From positions 1 through 28,229 of the forward strand of contig CAWIYI010000001.1 in assembly GCA_963840245.1 (NCBI GenBank): DNA of 28,229 nucleotides. Reading direction: 5' to 3'. Below, piece by piece: positions 13,661 to 21,657 of the stretch (positions are counted from its first letter, which is position 1; every line of letters starts with the position of its first letter). The position numbers and the translations under genes were made by a program. The notes beneath the pieces were generated by a model. The model did not search any database. It saw nothing but the letters and a program-made list of their open reading frames with translations, and was not told the DNA's origin. The stretch is from Bog-473 sp963840245. GTDB lineage: Bacteria > Actinomycetota > Acidimicrobiia > Acidimicrobiales > RAAP-2.

Positions 13661-14638
13661 ATGGCCGCAGTTGACGACCCGGCGGAAGGCCGGGTTGATG
13701 CCGCAGCATCGCCGGAACCGACCGGGCCGGCTCTTCCTCCGCAGGCCCCGGGCTCCGTCAAGGATCGCATGCAGCATCTGCGAGAGCGAGCGGAGCGCAC
13801 CCGGGCGGGGATCGAAGCGCGGCGCGCCGACTCGGCTTCGATCGACACGGCCTTCGAAGCGGTCGAGCGCGACGCCCAGACGGGGGGTGGCGTGCTGGCG
13901 GCGGCGGTGGCCTTCCGCCTCTTCATGTTCCTGGTGCCCTACGCCTTCGTCATGGTCACCGGATTCGGGCTGGCCTCGACCGCGGCCGGGCAGGACCCGG
14001 GGGACGCCGCCCGCTCGGCGGGCATCGGCGGGCTGCTCGCCACCGCGGTGGCCAGCACGAGCACGCTGTCCCTCTGGAACCGCCTGGTCGCCTTGGTGGT
14101 GGGCGGGTTCGCCCTGGCCCTGACGGCGCGCGCGCTGGTCCGGGTCCTGTGGATCGTCCACCGTCTGATCTGGAGGGTGGAAACCGCCAGGAAGCCCAAT
14201 CCCTGGGCGCCACTGATCCTGGTCGGCCTCATCACCGTGCTCTTCGGTGTCGCTGATCTCGTCGCCTGGCTGGGCTCGCAGTCATTCGCGTTCCGCGTGC
14301 TGGCCGTGGTGGTGACGATCGTCCTCTCCGGCGCCGCCTGGTATCTGGTCTCGTGGTGGCTGCCGCGAGAGGACTGCGAGTGGACGGCGCTGCTGCCGGG
14401 TGCCCTCATCGTGGGGCTCGGGACGGGGGTGCTCCACCTGCTCACCCTCACGTATGTCGTGCACGTCGTCACGCGGAAGTCGGCCCTCTACGGCGCGATC
14501 GGCATCGCCCTGGCCCTGTTGCTCTGGACGTACTTCGCGGGCCGATTGCTCACGGCCGCGATTGCCGCCAACGCGTCACTCTGGAAGCACCGGACTGCAG
14601 AAGCAGGCGGGAATGCCGATGAGTCAATGACTCCTTGA
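13661..14638 (+). CDS. YihY/BrkB family membrane protein
   Basis: A 325-aa inner-membrane protein. After a hydrophilic N-terminus (about 60 residues, Pro/Ala rich then RERAERTRAGIEARRA) there are about six transmembrane segments, beginning with GGGVLAAAVAFRLFMFLVPY and ending with the family signature ALYGAIGIALALLLWTYFAGRLL followed by IAANASLW. This is the YihY/virulence factor BrkB family (UPF0761), sometimes miscalled ribonuclease BN; its role is unknown. ATG 13661 has a modest site GAGGAAG upstream. A convergent gap of 74 nt to the hydrolase holds only a small palindrome GTCTCGAGAC (14648-14657). Confidence 0.85.
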   Translation: MAAVDDPAEGRVDAAASPEPTGPALPPQAPGSVKDRMQHLRERAERTRAGIEARRADSASIDTAFEAVERDAQTGGGVLAAAVAFRLFMFLVPYAFVMVTGFGLASTAAGQDPGDAARSAGIGGLLATAVASTSTLSLWNRLVALVVGGFALALTARALVRVLWIVHRLIWRVETARKPNPWAPLILVGLITVLFGVADLVAWLGSQSFAFRVLAVVVTIVLSGAAWYLVSWWLPREDCEWTALLPGALIVGLGTGVLHLLTLTYVVHVVTRKSALYGAIGIALALLLWTYFAGRLLTAAIAANASLWKHRTAEAGGNADESMTP

Positions 14639-14712
14639 CTCGCCTCGGTCTCGAGACTCGGACGGCGTCGTGCTCCTTCGCCACATTTGGAAGGGACCGG
14701 GATAGCGCAGAA

Positions 14713-15564
14713 TTAAGAGGTCGGAGCTTGCGAACGGCTGGCTTCGGTTTCGTGCGCGAACTCCGACCAGACCGTGACCCACTCGTGCCAGACCGGTGGC
14801 GGGTAGTCATGGCCCATCCCGTCGATCTCGACATAGCGGGCGCCGGGAATGACCGCCGCCGTGCGGCGTCCGCCACTCGGGTCGATGAGGGTGTCGCGGC
14901 TGCCGTGGATCACCAGCACGGGCAGGTCCAGCCCGGCGAGCGGCGCGGACCGGGAGCCGTCGGCCGCGACGGCTTTCATCTGCCGCCCGATGCCTTCCGG
15001 GTAGAAGCAGCGGTCGTAGGCCGCGGCGGCCCGGGCGCGGATGGCGTCGTCGTCCAGCCATTCGGGCTTCGACCCGTAGACGTGGAGAGCGGCCACTTGA
15101 CGGTCGATGTAGGCCTCCCGCGACGGAGCCGGCGGGGCGAGGAGGAACTCCAGGGCCTCGGGCGAGCTGTCGCCGTAGCCCGGCTCACCGGTGCGGGACA
15201 TCACCGAGGTCATGGAGAGCAGGCGGTCCGGGTGGTCGATGGCCAGCCGCTGGACGATCATCCCTCCCATGGAGCAGCCCATCACGTGGGCCTTGTCCGC
15301 GCCCACCGCGTCGAGCACGGCGATGGCGTCATCGGCCATGTCGGCGAGCGTGTACTCGGTGCCTTCGGCCTTCGTCGAGAGCCCGACGTCACGGTTGTCG
15401 AACCGCACGACATGAAAGCCCTCGTCGCAGAAGAGCTGGCACCACTCCACCGCGTAGTTCAGGGACTGGGAGCCGAGGCCGTTGACCAGCAGGAGCGTCG
15501 GCGCGTTCGGGTCGCCGAACTCCTCGTAGTAGATCTCGATGGCACCGTTCCGCGCCGTGCTCAT
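14713..15564 (-). CDS. Alpha/beta hydrolase
   Basis: A 283-aa alpha/beta-hydrolase-fold enzyme. LLLVNGLGSQSLNY is the oxyanion-hole strand, HVVRFDNRDVGLS is the typical loop before the cap, and the nucleophile elbow is GCSMGGM (S98); the acid and the catalytic His follow in VIHGSRDTLIDPSGG and IDGMGHD. It is closest in style to the small-ester, lactone or C-C bond hydrolases found in catabolic clusters. Start ATG 15564 is set by the ribosome site GGGGAGGG. It follows the aldehyde dehydrogenase by 55 nt and is the last gene of the SDR/aldehyde dehydrogenase/hydrolase unit. The substrate is not predicted. Confidence 0.88.
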   Translation of the reverse strand: MSTARNGAIEIYYEEFGDPNAPTLLLVNGLGSQSLNYAVEWCQLFCDEGFHVVRFDNRDVGLSTKAEGTEYTLADMADDAIAVLDAVGADKAHVMGCSMGGMIVQRLAIDHPDRLLSMTSVMSRTGEPGYGDSSPEALEFLLAPPAPSREAYIDRQVAALHVYGSKPEWLDDDAIRARAAAAYDRCFYPEGIGRQMKAVAADGSRSAPLAGLDLPVLVIHGSRDTLIDPSGGRRTAAVIPGARYVEIDGMGHDYPPPVWHEWVTVWSEFAHETEASRSQAPTS

Positions 15565-15619
15565 GTGCCCTCCCCAAAGATGCTCGAAGGAACTCGCCCG
15601 TCGGGCGCCGCGTCGCGCC

Positions 15620-17038
15620 TTAGCGCTGCATCGCCTTGGTCTCGATGAATTCTTCGAGCCCGTACTTGCCGCGCTCACGGCCATTACCCGACTGCTTGTA
15701 GCCGCCGAAGGGCGCGCCCGGGTTGAAGGCCCCACCGTTGATGTCGACCTGACCGGTCCGCATCTGCCGCGCCACCTTCTCGGCCCGGTCCGGGTCGCTG
15801 CTCCACACTCCGCCGGAGAGGCCGTAGGGGGTGCCGTTGGCGATCTCGATCGCCTCTTCCTCGGTGTCGTAGGGGATGATGGAGAGGACGGGACCGAAGA
15901 TTTCCTCCCGGGCGATGGTCATGTCAGGCGTCACCTCGGAGAAGACGGTCGGTTCCACGTAGAAGCCCTTCTCCAGGCCTTCCGGAGCCTCGGCGCCGCC
16001 GACGACCAGCTTGGCCCCCTCCTCGATCCCCTTGTTGATGTAGCCCCGCACCCGCTCCCTTTGTACCGAGGACACGAGCGGCCCGAGCAGCTTGCCCGCC
16101 TCGAAGGGGTCGCCGGGGGCGAAGCCGGCGGCGGCGCCCGCCGCCAGCTCTTCCACCTCGGCCAGCTTGTCCCGGGGGACGAGCATCCGGGTGAGGGCCG
16201 AGCAGGTCTGGCCTGAGTTCATGTAGCAGGCGAACACCCCGGCCGGCACGGCCGCCGCCAGGTCGGCGTCGTCGAGCAGGATGTTGGCCGACTTGCCGCC
16301 GAGCTCGAGCGAGACCCGCTTGATGCCCTCGGCGGCCAGCTCCATGACCCGCCGGCCCGCCCGGGTCGAGCCGGTGAAGGAGACCATGTCGACCTTGGGG
16401 TGGGCGGCGATCGCCTCACCGACGACCGGGCCGACACCGCTGACCAGATTGAAGACACCCGGCGGGAGACCGACCTCGTCGATGATGTCGGCCAGGATGA
16501 ACGCGTTGATCGGCGCCACCTCGCTCGGCTTCAGCACGACGGTGCAGCCCGCGGCCAAGGCCGGGGCGACCTTGAGGACCACCTGGTACAGCGGGAAGTT
16601 CCACGGTGTGATCGCGCCCACGACCCCGATGGGCTCGTGCACGACGAGCGAGTTGCCGATCTCCTCTTCCCACTGGAAGGCCTCGGCGGCATTGGCAGCG
16701 TCGGCAAAGGCGCCGGCCGGCAGGCCGACCTGGACGGACCCCGAGAGGGTCATTGGCATGCCGACTTCGTGCGAGATGACCTGAGCGATCTCGTCGGTGC
16801 GGGCGCCCAGCGCCTCACCGATGCGGGTGAGCAGCTTGCCCCGCTCCTCGCGGGACGTGGCGGCCCAGCCGGGGAAGGCTGCCGCCGCGGCCTCGACGGC
16901 TTTGTCGACGTCCTCAGGCGTGCCCTCGGGGATGGTCGCGAAGACCTCTTCGGTGGCCGAGTCGATGACTTCGAGCGCACCCTTGCCGGTCGATGGGACC
17001 CAGGCCCCGTTGATGTAGATCTTGTCGCGCACGAGCAT
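15620..17038 (-). CDS. NAD(P)-dependent aldehyde dehydrogenase
   Basis: A 472-aa member of the aldehyde dehydrogenase superfamily, oxidising an aldehyde to its acid. All key residues are present: N147 in TPWNFPLYQ, K170 in VVLKPSE, E245 in SLELGGKSA and the nucleophile C279 in NSGQTCSALTR; FGPVLSIIPY and the C-terminal PFGGYKQSGNGRE follow. Start ATG 17038 is chosen because a strong site AGGGAGGG lies just upstream and the family begins with VRDKIYINGAWV. It lies 74 nt after the SDR and 55 nt before the hydrolase, in one likely operon behind the operator at 18033. Confidence 0.93.
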   Translation of the reverse strand: MLVRDKIYINGAWVPSTGKGALEVIDSATEEVFATIPEGTPEDVDKAVEAAAAAFPGWAATSREERGKLLTRIGEALGARTDEIAQVISHEVGMPMTLSGSVQVGLPAGAFADAANAAEAFQWEEEIGNSLVVHEPIGVVGAITPWNFPLYQVVLKVAPALAAGCTVVLKPSEVAPINAFILADIIDEVGLPPGVFNLVSGVGPVVGEAIAAHPKVDMVSFTGSTRAGRRVMELAAEGIKRVSLELGGKSANILLDDADLAAAVPAGVFACYMNSGQTCSALTRMLVPRDKLAEVEELAAGAAAGFAPGDPFEAGKLLGPLVSSVQRERVRGYINKGIEEGAKLVVGGAEAPEGLEKGFYVEPTVFSEVTPDMTIAREEIFGPVLSIIPYDTEEEAIEIANGTPYGLSGGVWSSDPDRAEKVARQMRTGQVDINGGAFNPGAPFGGYKQSGNGRERGKYGLEEFIETKAMQR

Positions 17039-17112
17039 GGGTGCCCTCCCTGATTGGTCTGACTTCAGCGCTCCCACCCTATCCAGGCTGGGAGGGAGTC
17101 GCCCCGGGTGCT

Positions 17113-18003
17113 TCAGTCCTTCTTGCCCAGGAGGGGATGCTCACCCATGCCGACGGGCTGGAGGTGCTGGCCCAGGACCTCGTGGAAGTGGTCGGCCACC
17201 TCCTGGGGGGTCCAGCCGCCCTCACGCCACATGGAGGCGATCTGCCGCGGGGTCTGGAAGAGCGTGTAGGCGAATCCGGTGCGCCCGAGGACCTGTCCGT
17301 TCACGTAGGAGGCGTCCTCGGAGGCCAGGAAGGCGATCAGCGGCGCATTGAGCGCGGGATCCTGGTCGGCCGGTGGCTCGGCTCCGGCGTAGAGGCCCTC
17401 GGTCATGCGGGTGAAGCCGGCCGGGGCGACGGCGTTGACCGTGATGCCGTACCGGCCGAGCTCGAGAGCCCAGACGAAGGTCATGCCCATGATGGCGGCC
17501 TTGGCGGCGCCGTAGTTCGTCTGCCCGAAGTTGCCCCGCAGCCCCGCCGATGAGGTGATGTTGACGATTCGCCCGTAGCCGGCGTCCTTCATGATCGGGG
17601 CCGCGTGCCGCACCGTGTTGAAGGTGCCCTTCTGGTGCACCGCGATGACCGCGTCGTAGTCGGCCTCGTCCATCTTGACCACGGTCCGGTCGCGCACGAT
17701 GCCGGCGTTGTTCACGACGATGTCGATGGAACCGAAGTTGTCCACGGCCGCCCCGATGATGCTGCCCGCACCCTCGAAGTCGCTCACCGAGTCGGAGTTG
17801 GGGACGGCGCTGCCGCCCGCCGCCTCGATCTCCTTGCAGACCTGGGCGGCGGGGTCCTCCTCGGTGCCCGCACCCCCGAGGGTCACGCCCACGTCGTTGA
17901 CCACCACCTTGGCGCCCTCCGCGGCCAGGCACAGGGCGATGTCCCGCCCGATGCCCCGTCCCGCACCCGTCACCACCGCCGCTCGACCGTCAAGGAGTCC
18001 CAT
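17113..18003 (-). CDS. Short-chain dehydrogenase, MFE-2 (3-hydroxyacyl-CoA dehydrogenase)-like
   Basis: A 296-aa classical SDR. The NAD(P) loop is TGAGRGIG (residues 12-19), VNDVGVTLGGAG follows, then NNAGIVRDRT, and the catalytic triad S151/S152, Y164, K168 in ITSSAGLRGNFGQTNYGAAKAA. The NDVG block, the NFG and the C-terminal PQEVADHF segment recall the hydroxyacyl-CoA dehydrogenase part of multifunctional enzyme type 2, so oxidation of a hydroxyacyl-CoA is plausible. ATG 18003 is preceded by TACTCT with 6 nt between and no ribosome site, so the operon mRNA is probably leaderless. A candidate operator overlaps the -35 position. Confidence 0.9.
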   Translation of the reverse strand: MGLLDGRAAVVTGAGRGIGRDIALCLAAEGAKVVVNDVGVTLGGAGTEEDPAAQVCKEIEAAGGSAVPNSDSVSDFEGAGSIIGAAVDNFGSIDIVVNNAGIVRDRTVVKMDEADYDAVIAVHQKGTFNTVRHAAPIMKDAGYGRIVNITSSAGLRGNFGQTNYGAAKAAIMGMTFVWALELGRYGITVNAVAPAGFTRMTEGLYAGAEPPADQDPALNAPLIAFLASEDASYVNGQVLGRTGFAYTLFQTPRQIASMWREGGWTPQEVADHFHEVLGQHLQPVGMGEHPLLGKKD

Positions 18004-18009
18004 CGCCAG

Positions 18010-18015
18010 AGAGTA
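18010..18015 (-). promoter_or_regulatory. -10 element TACTCT, leaderless promoter of the SDR operon
   Basis: TACTCT ends 6 nt before ATG 18003. With a 17-nt spacer the -35 would be CTGTCA (18033-18038), which is half of the operator at 18033-18046; a bound repressor would block polymerase. Confidence 0.55.
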
Positions 18016-18032
18016 CCCGGGCACCCGTTCCC

Positions 18033-18046
18033 TGACAGCCGTGTCA
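18033..18046. promoter_or_regulatory. Candidate operator, site 3 (TGACAGCCGTGTCA)
   Basis: The best copy: with flanks it reads CCTGACA-N4-TGTCAGG (18031-18048), 7-bp perfect arms. It lies in the 124-bp divergent region between the SDR operon and the class II aldolase, overlapping the -35 of the former and just upstream of TACGAT of the latter, so it could control both. Confidence 0.6.
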
Positions 18047-18065
18047 GGCATTGCCCCCGGCGTTG

Positions 18066-18071
18066 TACGAT
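18066..18071 (+). promoter_or_regulatory. -10 element TACGAT for the class II aldolase operon
   Basis: A TANNNT hexamer whose -35 position (about 18042-18048) overlaps the right arm of the operator. It would give a leader of about 50 nt carrying the GAGGAG ribosome site at 18113-18118. Confidence 0.4.
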
Positions 18072-18127
18072 CTGGGCGACCGCCGGGCGAGGACGTTCGC
18101 CCGCTCAGCCGTGAGGAGACCCGGGCC

Positions 18128-18766
18128 ATGGCCTTCATCGAGAACGCACCAGAACAGATCGTCGCCGCGGCCAAGGAGCTGCTCGGGAAGGGGTTGGTCG
18201 AGGGGACCTCGGGCAACATCTCGGCGCGCATGGAGGACGGCAACATCGCGGTCACCCCCTCCTCGCTCGACTACCGGCTGATGACGGCCGACGACATCGT
18301 GATCGTGAACCCCGCCGGCGACGTCGTCTCGGGCGAGCGCGGCCCCACCTCGGAGAAGTACCTCCACATCGCGGTCCAGGCGGCCTACGAGGACTTCGCG
18401 GTGTGCATCCACTCGCACGCCGTGCATGCCACCATGTTCGCCGTCGCCCACGAGGACATCCCGAGCTGCATCGACGAGTTCACCGTCTACCTCGGCGGGG
18501 ACATCCGCTGCTCGGAATACGCGGCAAGCGGTTCCCCCGATCTGGCCGAGCAGGTGGTCAAGGCTCTGGAGAACCGCAGCGCGGCGCTCATCGCCAACCA
18601 CGGGATGGTGGCGATCGGCACGACGATGGAGAAGGCGATGCACAACACCGCGCTGGTCGAGCGGTCCGCCAAGATCATCTGGGGCGCCAAGCAGCTGGGC
18701 GGCATCTTCCCGTTGCCGGAGAAGGTCAACGCCACCTTCGCCAGCTACTGGCCCTACATGCGGTAG
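18128..18766 (+). CDS. Class II aldolase/adducin family protein (FucA/AraD-like)
   Basis: A 212-aa zinc-dependent class II aldolase-fold protein. Motifs: VEGTSGNISAR (about 24-34, phosphate or substrate loop), the catalytic Glu in TSEKYLH (E76), the zinc ligands H95 and H97 in IHSHAVHATMFA and H158 in IANHGMVAIG. The family includes fuculose-phosphate aldolase, ribulose-phosphate epimerase-like and decarboxylating members, so substrate remains open. ATG 18128 has GAGGAG 9 nt upstream. It leads the plus-strand pair with the RidA-like gene (5-nt gap) and faces the SDR operon across a shared operator, suggesting a joint pathway. Confidence 0.9.
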   Translation: MAFIENAPEQIVAAAKELLGKGLVEGTSGNISARMEDGNIAVTPSSLDYRLMTADDIVIVNPAGDVVSGERGPTSEKYLHIAVQAAYEDFAVCIHSHAVHATMFAVAHEDIPSCIDEFTVYLGGDIRCSEYAASGSPDLAEQVVKALENRSAALIANHGMVAIGTTMEKAMHNTALVERSAKIIWGAKQLGGIFPLPEKVNATFASYWPYMR

Positions 18767-18771
18767 GCGCG

Positions 18772-19242
18772 GTGCGCGAGGGCACCATCCGCGCCCGGCT
18801 CGTCGAGCTGGGCCTCACGCTGCACGGGCCACACCCGCCCCACGACCCGCTCGACGCCGTGGTGGTGCACGACGGCGTGGCCCGCACGTCGGGGCAGCTG
18901 CCTCGCATCGCCGGGGAGCTGACCTGCCTCGGGCGACTGGGCGACACCGTGACGGTGGAGCAGGGCACCGAGGCCGCCGCCGTCTGCGCGCTGAACGCCC
19001 TCGCCGTGCTCGAGGACGCGCTCGGCTCCCTCGACCGCGTCACACGGGTCCTGACGGTGACGGGATTCGTGTCCTCGGCCCCGGACTTCCATCAGCAGCC
19101 CGCGGTGGTGGACGGGGCGAGCAGGGTCCTCGCCGACGTCTTCGGCGAAGCGGGTCGCCACACGCGCTCGGCCATCGGGGTGGCCGCCCTGCCGCGGAAC
19201 GGGGCGGTCGAAATCGAGGTGACGGTCGCCGTCAGTGAATGA
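18772..19242 (+). CDS. RidA/YjgF-like protein
   Basis: A 156-aa protein of the longer YjgF/RidA (chorismate-mutase-like fold) branch. Visible are VVVHDGVARTSGQLPRIAGEL, ALNALAVLEDALGSLDRVTRVL, TVTGFVSSAPDFHQQPAVVDGAS and the C-terminal HTRSAIGVAALPRNGAVEIEV, whose Arg is the usual imine-contacting residue. RidA proteins hydrolyse reactive imines or enamines; other members act in catabolic steps. GTG 18772 lies 5 nt after the aldolase stop, so translation is probably coupled. Its end overlaps that of the convergent PEP-mutase-like gene by 11 nt. Confidence 0.85.
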   Translation: MREGTIRARLVELGLTLHGPHPPHDPLDAVVVHDGVARTSGQLPRIAGELTCLGRLGDTVTVEQGTEAAAVCALNALAVLEDALGSLDRVTRVLTVTGFVSSAPDFHQQPAVVDGASRVLADVFGEAGRHTRSAIGVAALPRNGAVEIEVTVAVSE

Positions 19243-20059
19243 AGGCCGCGTTCATGACCGGGCGTGCCACGGCGGCCAGATCCCAGTAACCCGTGGTGCC
19301 CTGGTCACGTAGCTCGACGACCGCGTTGATGGCGGCGCCGTAGGCGGCGACGGCGATCGCGCCCCCGACCGAAATCCGGCTGACGCCCAACGCGGCCAAC
19401 TCCGCGACGTCAGGAGCGCCCGGGAGCACCAGCACGCTGACCGGCAGGTCGACGGAGGAGAGCAGCTGGCGCAGCTCGCCCGGATCGACGACGCGCGGGG
19501 CGAACAGGACGTCCGCCCCGGCCTCCTGGAAGGCTTGCAGGCGGGCGATGGTGTCGCCGAGGTCGTCCCGGCCGTGGAGGTAGTTCTCGGCCCGGGCCGT
19601 CAGGACGAAGGGCACCGGACCAGCATGGGCAGCTTCAGCGGCGGCCTGCACCCGCTCTGTCGCCCGGGCCAGTTCGTAGATCGGGTCGGCGGGGTCCCTC
19701 GTGTAGTCCTCGACCGACCCGCCTGCGAGTCCCGTGGCGACGGCCGTCGTGATGGTGGCCGCCACGCCCTCGGGATCGTGCGCGAAGCAGTTCTCCAGGT
19801 CGGCCGAGACCGGGATGTCGACCGCGCCGGCCAACTCGGCAGAGTGCTCCAGCACCTCGTCCCGGGTCATGCGCCCGTCGGCGCGGCCCCTGGTGGCGGC
19901 GAAGCCGCCGCTCGTCGTGGCGATCGCCTCGAATCCGAGCGAGGCGAACAGGGCAGCCGATCCGATGTCCCAGGCATTGGGCATGAGGAGTGGCGTGCCG
20001 GGGACGTGCAGCGCACGGAACCGCTCGGCGCGCTCGGCCGCTGGCGTGGGACTGGTCAT
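19232..20059 (-). CDS. Isocitrate lyase/PEP mutase superfamily protein
   Basis: A 275-aa TIM-barrel protein of the PEP mutase/isocitrate lyase superfamily. PNAWDIGSAALFASLGFEAIATTSGG opens the barrel; metal and substrate residues appear in VSADLEN (D87, E89) and GGSVEDY (E117); FVLTARAENYL and GADVLFAPRVV follow. The KKCGH loop of true isocitrate lyases is absent, so a lyase or hydrolase acting on an oxo-acid is more likely than isocitrate cleavage. ATG 20059 has TACGGT 6 nt upstream and no ribosome site, so it may have its own leaderless promoter besides readthrough from the VOC gene 50 nt before it. Confidence 0.85.
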   Translation of the reverse strand: MTSPTPAAERAERFRALHVPGTPLLMPNAWDIGSAALFASLGFEAIATTSGGFAATRGRADGRMTRDEVLEHSAELAGAVDIPVSADLENCFAHDPEGVAATITTAVATGLAGGSVEDYTRDPADPIYELARATERVQAAAEAAHAGPVPFVLTARAENYLHGRDDLGDTIARLQAFQEAGADVLFAPRVVDPGELRQLLSSVDLPVSVLVLPGAPDVAELAALGVSRISVGGAIAVAAYGAAINAVVELRDQGTTGYWDLAAVARPVMNAAFIH

Positions 20060-20065
20060 GCCCGC

Positions 20066-20071
20066 ACCGTA
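20066..20071 (-). promoter_or_regulatory. -10 element TACGGT, leaderless promoter
   Basis: A TANNNT hexamer 6 nt before ATG 20059, in the 50-nt gap after the VOC gene. Confidence 0.4.
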
Positions 20072-20109
20072 CCGTTGCGCCTGGCCGGAACGTTCGGATC
20101 CACCGGGGT

Positions 20110-20571
20110 TCAGCTGGCTTCCGCCACCTCGGGGAACTCCCAGTATTGGAACTCGATCGTCATGGGCAGCAGGTAGCGCACGTACAGCGAGTGGATCTTG
20201 ACCATCTTCTGATCGTCCATGTGCAGGTCGATGAGCTCCATGCGGTCGTCCTTCTTGCGGAACGTCTCGGCTCGTTCCTGAATGCCCTTCAACTCGTCGA
20301 GGGACCCGACGGAGAAGCCGTAGTGATCCATGCGGGGGCAGCGCATCGGATCGTCCTCGGCGATGAGGAAGATGAACTGGTCCCAGTGGACGCAGCTCAT
20401 GATGAGACGGCGACGGTCCTCGGTCATGACCGCCATCTCCTCGAAGCCCAGCACCTCGTCGAAGAAGCGGCAGACGTCAGCCCGGTTGCCGGCGTCGAGA
20501 AGGTCCGCCGGCAGCGACATGGCCACGTGGTTGAACCGTGGATTGCCCGATGGGTAGAAGGGATGTGGCAT
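20110..20571 (-). CDS. VOC (glyoxalase/dioxygenase fold) protein
   Basis: A 153-aa vicinal-oxygen-chelate-fold protein. It begins with NPRFNHVAMSLPADLL, where the first metal-ligand His (H15) is expected, continues with DVCRFFDEVLGFEEM, the signature helix, and later DHYGFSVGSLDELKGIQERAE, carrying the second His. The C-terminal strand MTIEFQYWEFPE carries the usual Glu. The family covers dioxygenases, epimerases and glyoxalases; the reaction is not predicted. ATG 20571 overlaps the alcohol dehydrogenase stop by 1 nt (TGATG), so the two are coupled. Confidence 0.8.
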   Translation of the reverse strand: MPHPFYPSGNPRFNHVAMSLPADLLDAGNRADVCRFFDEVLGFEEMAVMTEDRRRLIMSCVHWDQFIFLIAEDDPMRCPRMDHYGFSVGSLDELKGIQERAETFRKKDDRMELIDLHMDDQKMVKIHSLYVRYLLPMTIEFQYWEFPEVAEAS

Positions 20572-21644
20572 CAGGTTCGCACCTCCGGGATGACCATGAC
20601 TTTGCCGGCGATCTGACCCACCGCCAGTGCCTCGAGGGCATCGGCGATGCCGTTGAGCGGGATGTCGCCGGGATCGATGAGAAGCTCCGCGGGGAAGCCA
20701 TCGGAGGCGAGGAGCTCGAGCGCCCGCTCAAAGCCGCCCAGGTCGTAGACGAAGGATCCGGTGACGGTCAGCTCGTTGAGGATCATGCGGTTGATGTCGA
20801 AGGTGGGGTGGTCGATGCCCGCGCCGACCATGACCATGATGCCGCCCCGCGCCAGCTGGCCGAACCCCGCCTCGAGGGCCGACCGGTGCCCCGAGCACTC
20901 CAGCACGACGTGCACGGCCCGTGACGACATGCGCTCGGGCTCCCAGGGCGGGAACACTTCGAGGTCCGCCGGATCGACGATGGACGTCACACCGAGGCCG
21001 GCAACCAGCCGGCGCCGCCCCTCGTGGGGTTCCACCACTGTGATGTCCGCGATGCCCATGGCGCGCAGCGCGGCGACGCTCAACGCGCCGATGGGGCCGG
21101 CGCCGAAGACCATCACGCTGTCGCCGGGCGCGACGCCCGAACGTGTGATGCCGTGCAGCGCCACCGACAGTGGCTCGGCCAACGCGGCATGGCGGGGCGA
21201 CAGGCCCTCGGGCAGCCGGAGGAGACCGCCGGCACGGCACAGGATGTACTCCGCGAAGGCACCGTCAGTGTGCTCGGAGGTCATGCTGCTGCGGTTCTCG
21301 CACTGCGACGGTTTGCCCGCACGGCAGCCTCGGCACGTGCCACAACGTGGTGAGGCCCCACTGACGACGACCTCGCCGACCGACCACTCCGTGACGGCGT
21401 CCCCGACGGCAGCGATCGTCCCGCTCCATTCGTGTCCGGCCACCGCGCCCGGAGTGAAGCCCCAGCCGTCGCGCAGCTGGTGGATGTCGGACCCGCAGAT
21501 GCCGCAGGCGTGCACGCGCACGACCACCTGGTCGGGCCCGGGCCGCGGGACCGACCGTTCCTCCACCGTCACCACGCCGGGCGACTGGTACACGGCCGCC
21601 GCCATCACCTCGGGAAGCGACTCCACCGACGATGACCCTGACAT
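20571..21644 (-). CDS. Zinc-dependent medium-chain alcohol dehydrogenase
   Basis: A 357-aa MDR dehydrogenase of the threonine/sorbitol dehydrogenase type. Catalytic zinc ligands are C50 (CGICGSD), H71 and E72 (GHEWSG); the structural zinc site is C101, C104, C107, C115 (CGTCRGCRAGKPSQC); the nucleotide loop is FGAGPIGAL followed by VVEPHEGRRR. It would oxidise a secondary alcohol or polyol with NAD. ATG 21644 is preferred because TAGTCT lies 7 nt upstream (leaderless); the alternative ATG 21605 matches the usual family start but has only a weak site. It leads the operon with the VOC and PEP-mutase-like genes, and a candidate operator covers its start. Confidence 0.9.
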   Translation of the reverse strand: MSGSSSVESLPEVMAAAVYQSPGVVTVEERSVPRPGPDQVVVRVHACGICGSDIHQLRDGWGFTPGAVAGHEWSGTIAAVGDAVTEWSVGEVVVSGASPRCGTCRGCRAGKPSQCENRSSMTSEHTDGAFAEYILCRAGGLLRLPEGLSPRHAALAEPLSVALHGITRSGVAPGDSVMVFGAGPIGALSVAALRAMGIADITVVEPHEGRRRLVAGLGVTSIVDPADLEVFPPWEPERMSSRAVHVVLECSGHRSALEAGFGQLARGGIMVMVGAGIDHPTFDINRMILNELTVTGSFVYDLGGFERALELLASDGFPAELLIDPGDIPLNGIADALEALAVGQIAGKVMVIPEVRT

Positions 21645-21652
21645 GGGCGTCA
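21639..21652. promoter_or_regulatory. Candidate operator, site 4 (TGACATGGGCGTCA)
   Basis: With flanks it is CTGACA-TGGG-CGTCAG. It spans from the last base of the TAGTCT -10 box to just past the ATG at 21644, a position that would block initiation. It also abuts the stop of the ThuA-like gene. Confidence 0.5.
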
Positions 21653-21657
21653 GACTA
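21652..21657 (-). promoter_or_regulatory. -10 element TAGTCT, leaderless promoter of the alcohol dehydrogenase operon
   Basis: A TANNNT hexamer 7 nt before ATG 21644, lying over the end of the ThuA-like gene and touching the operator at 21639. Confidence 0.45.
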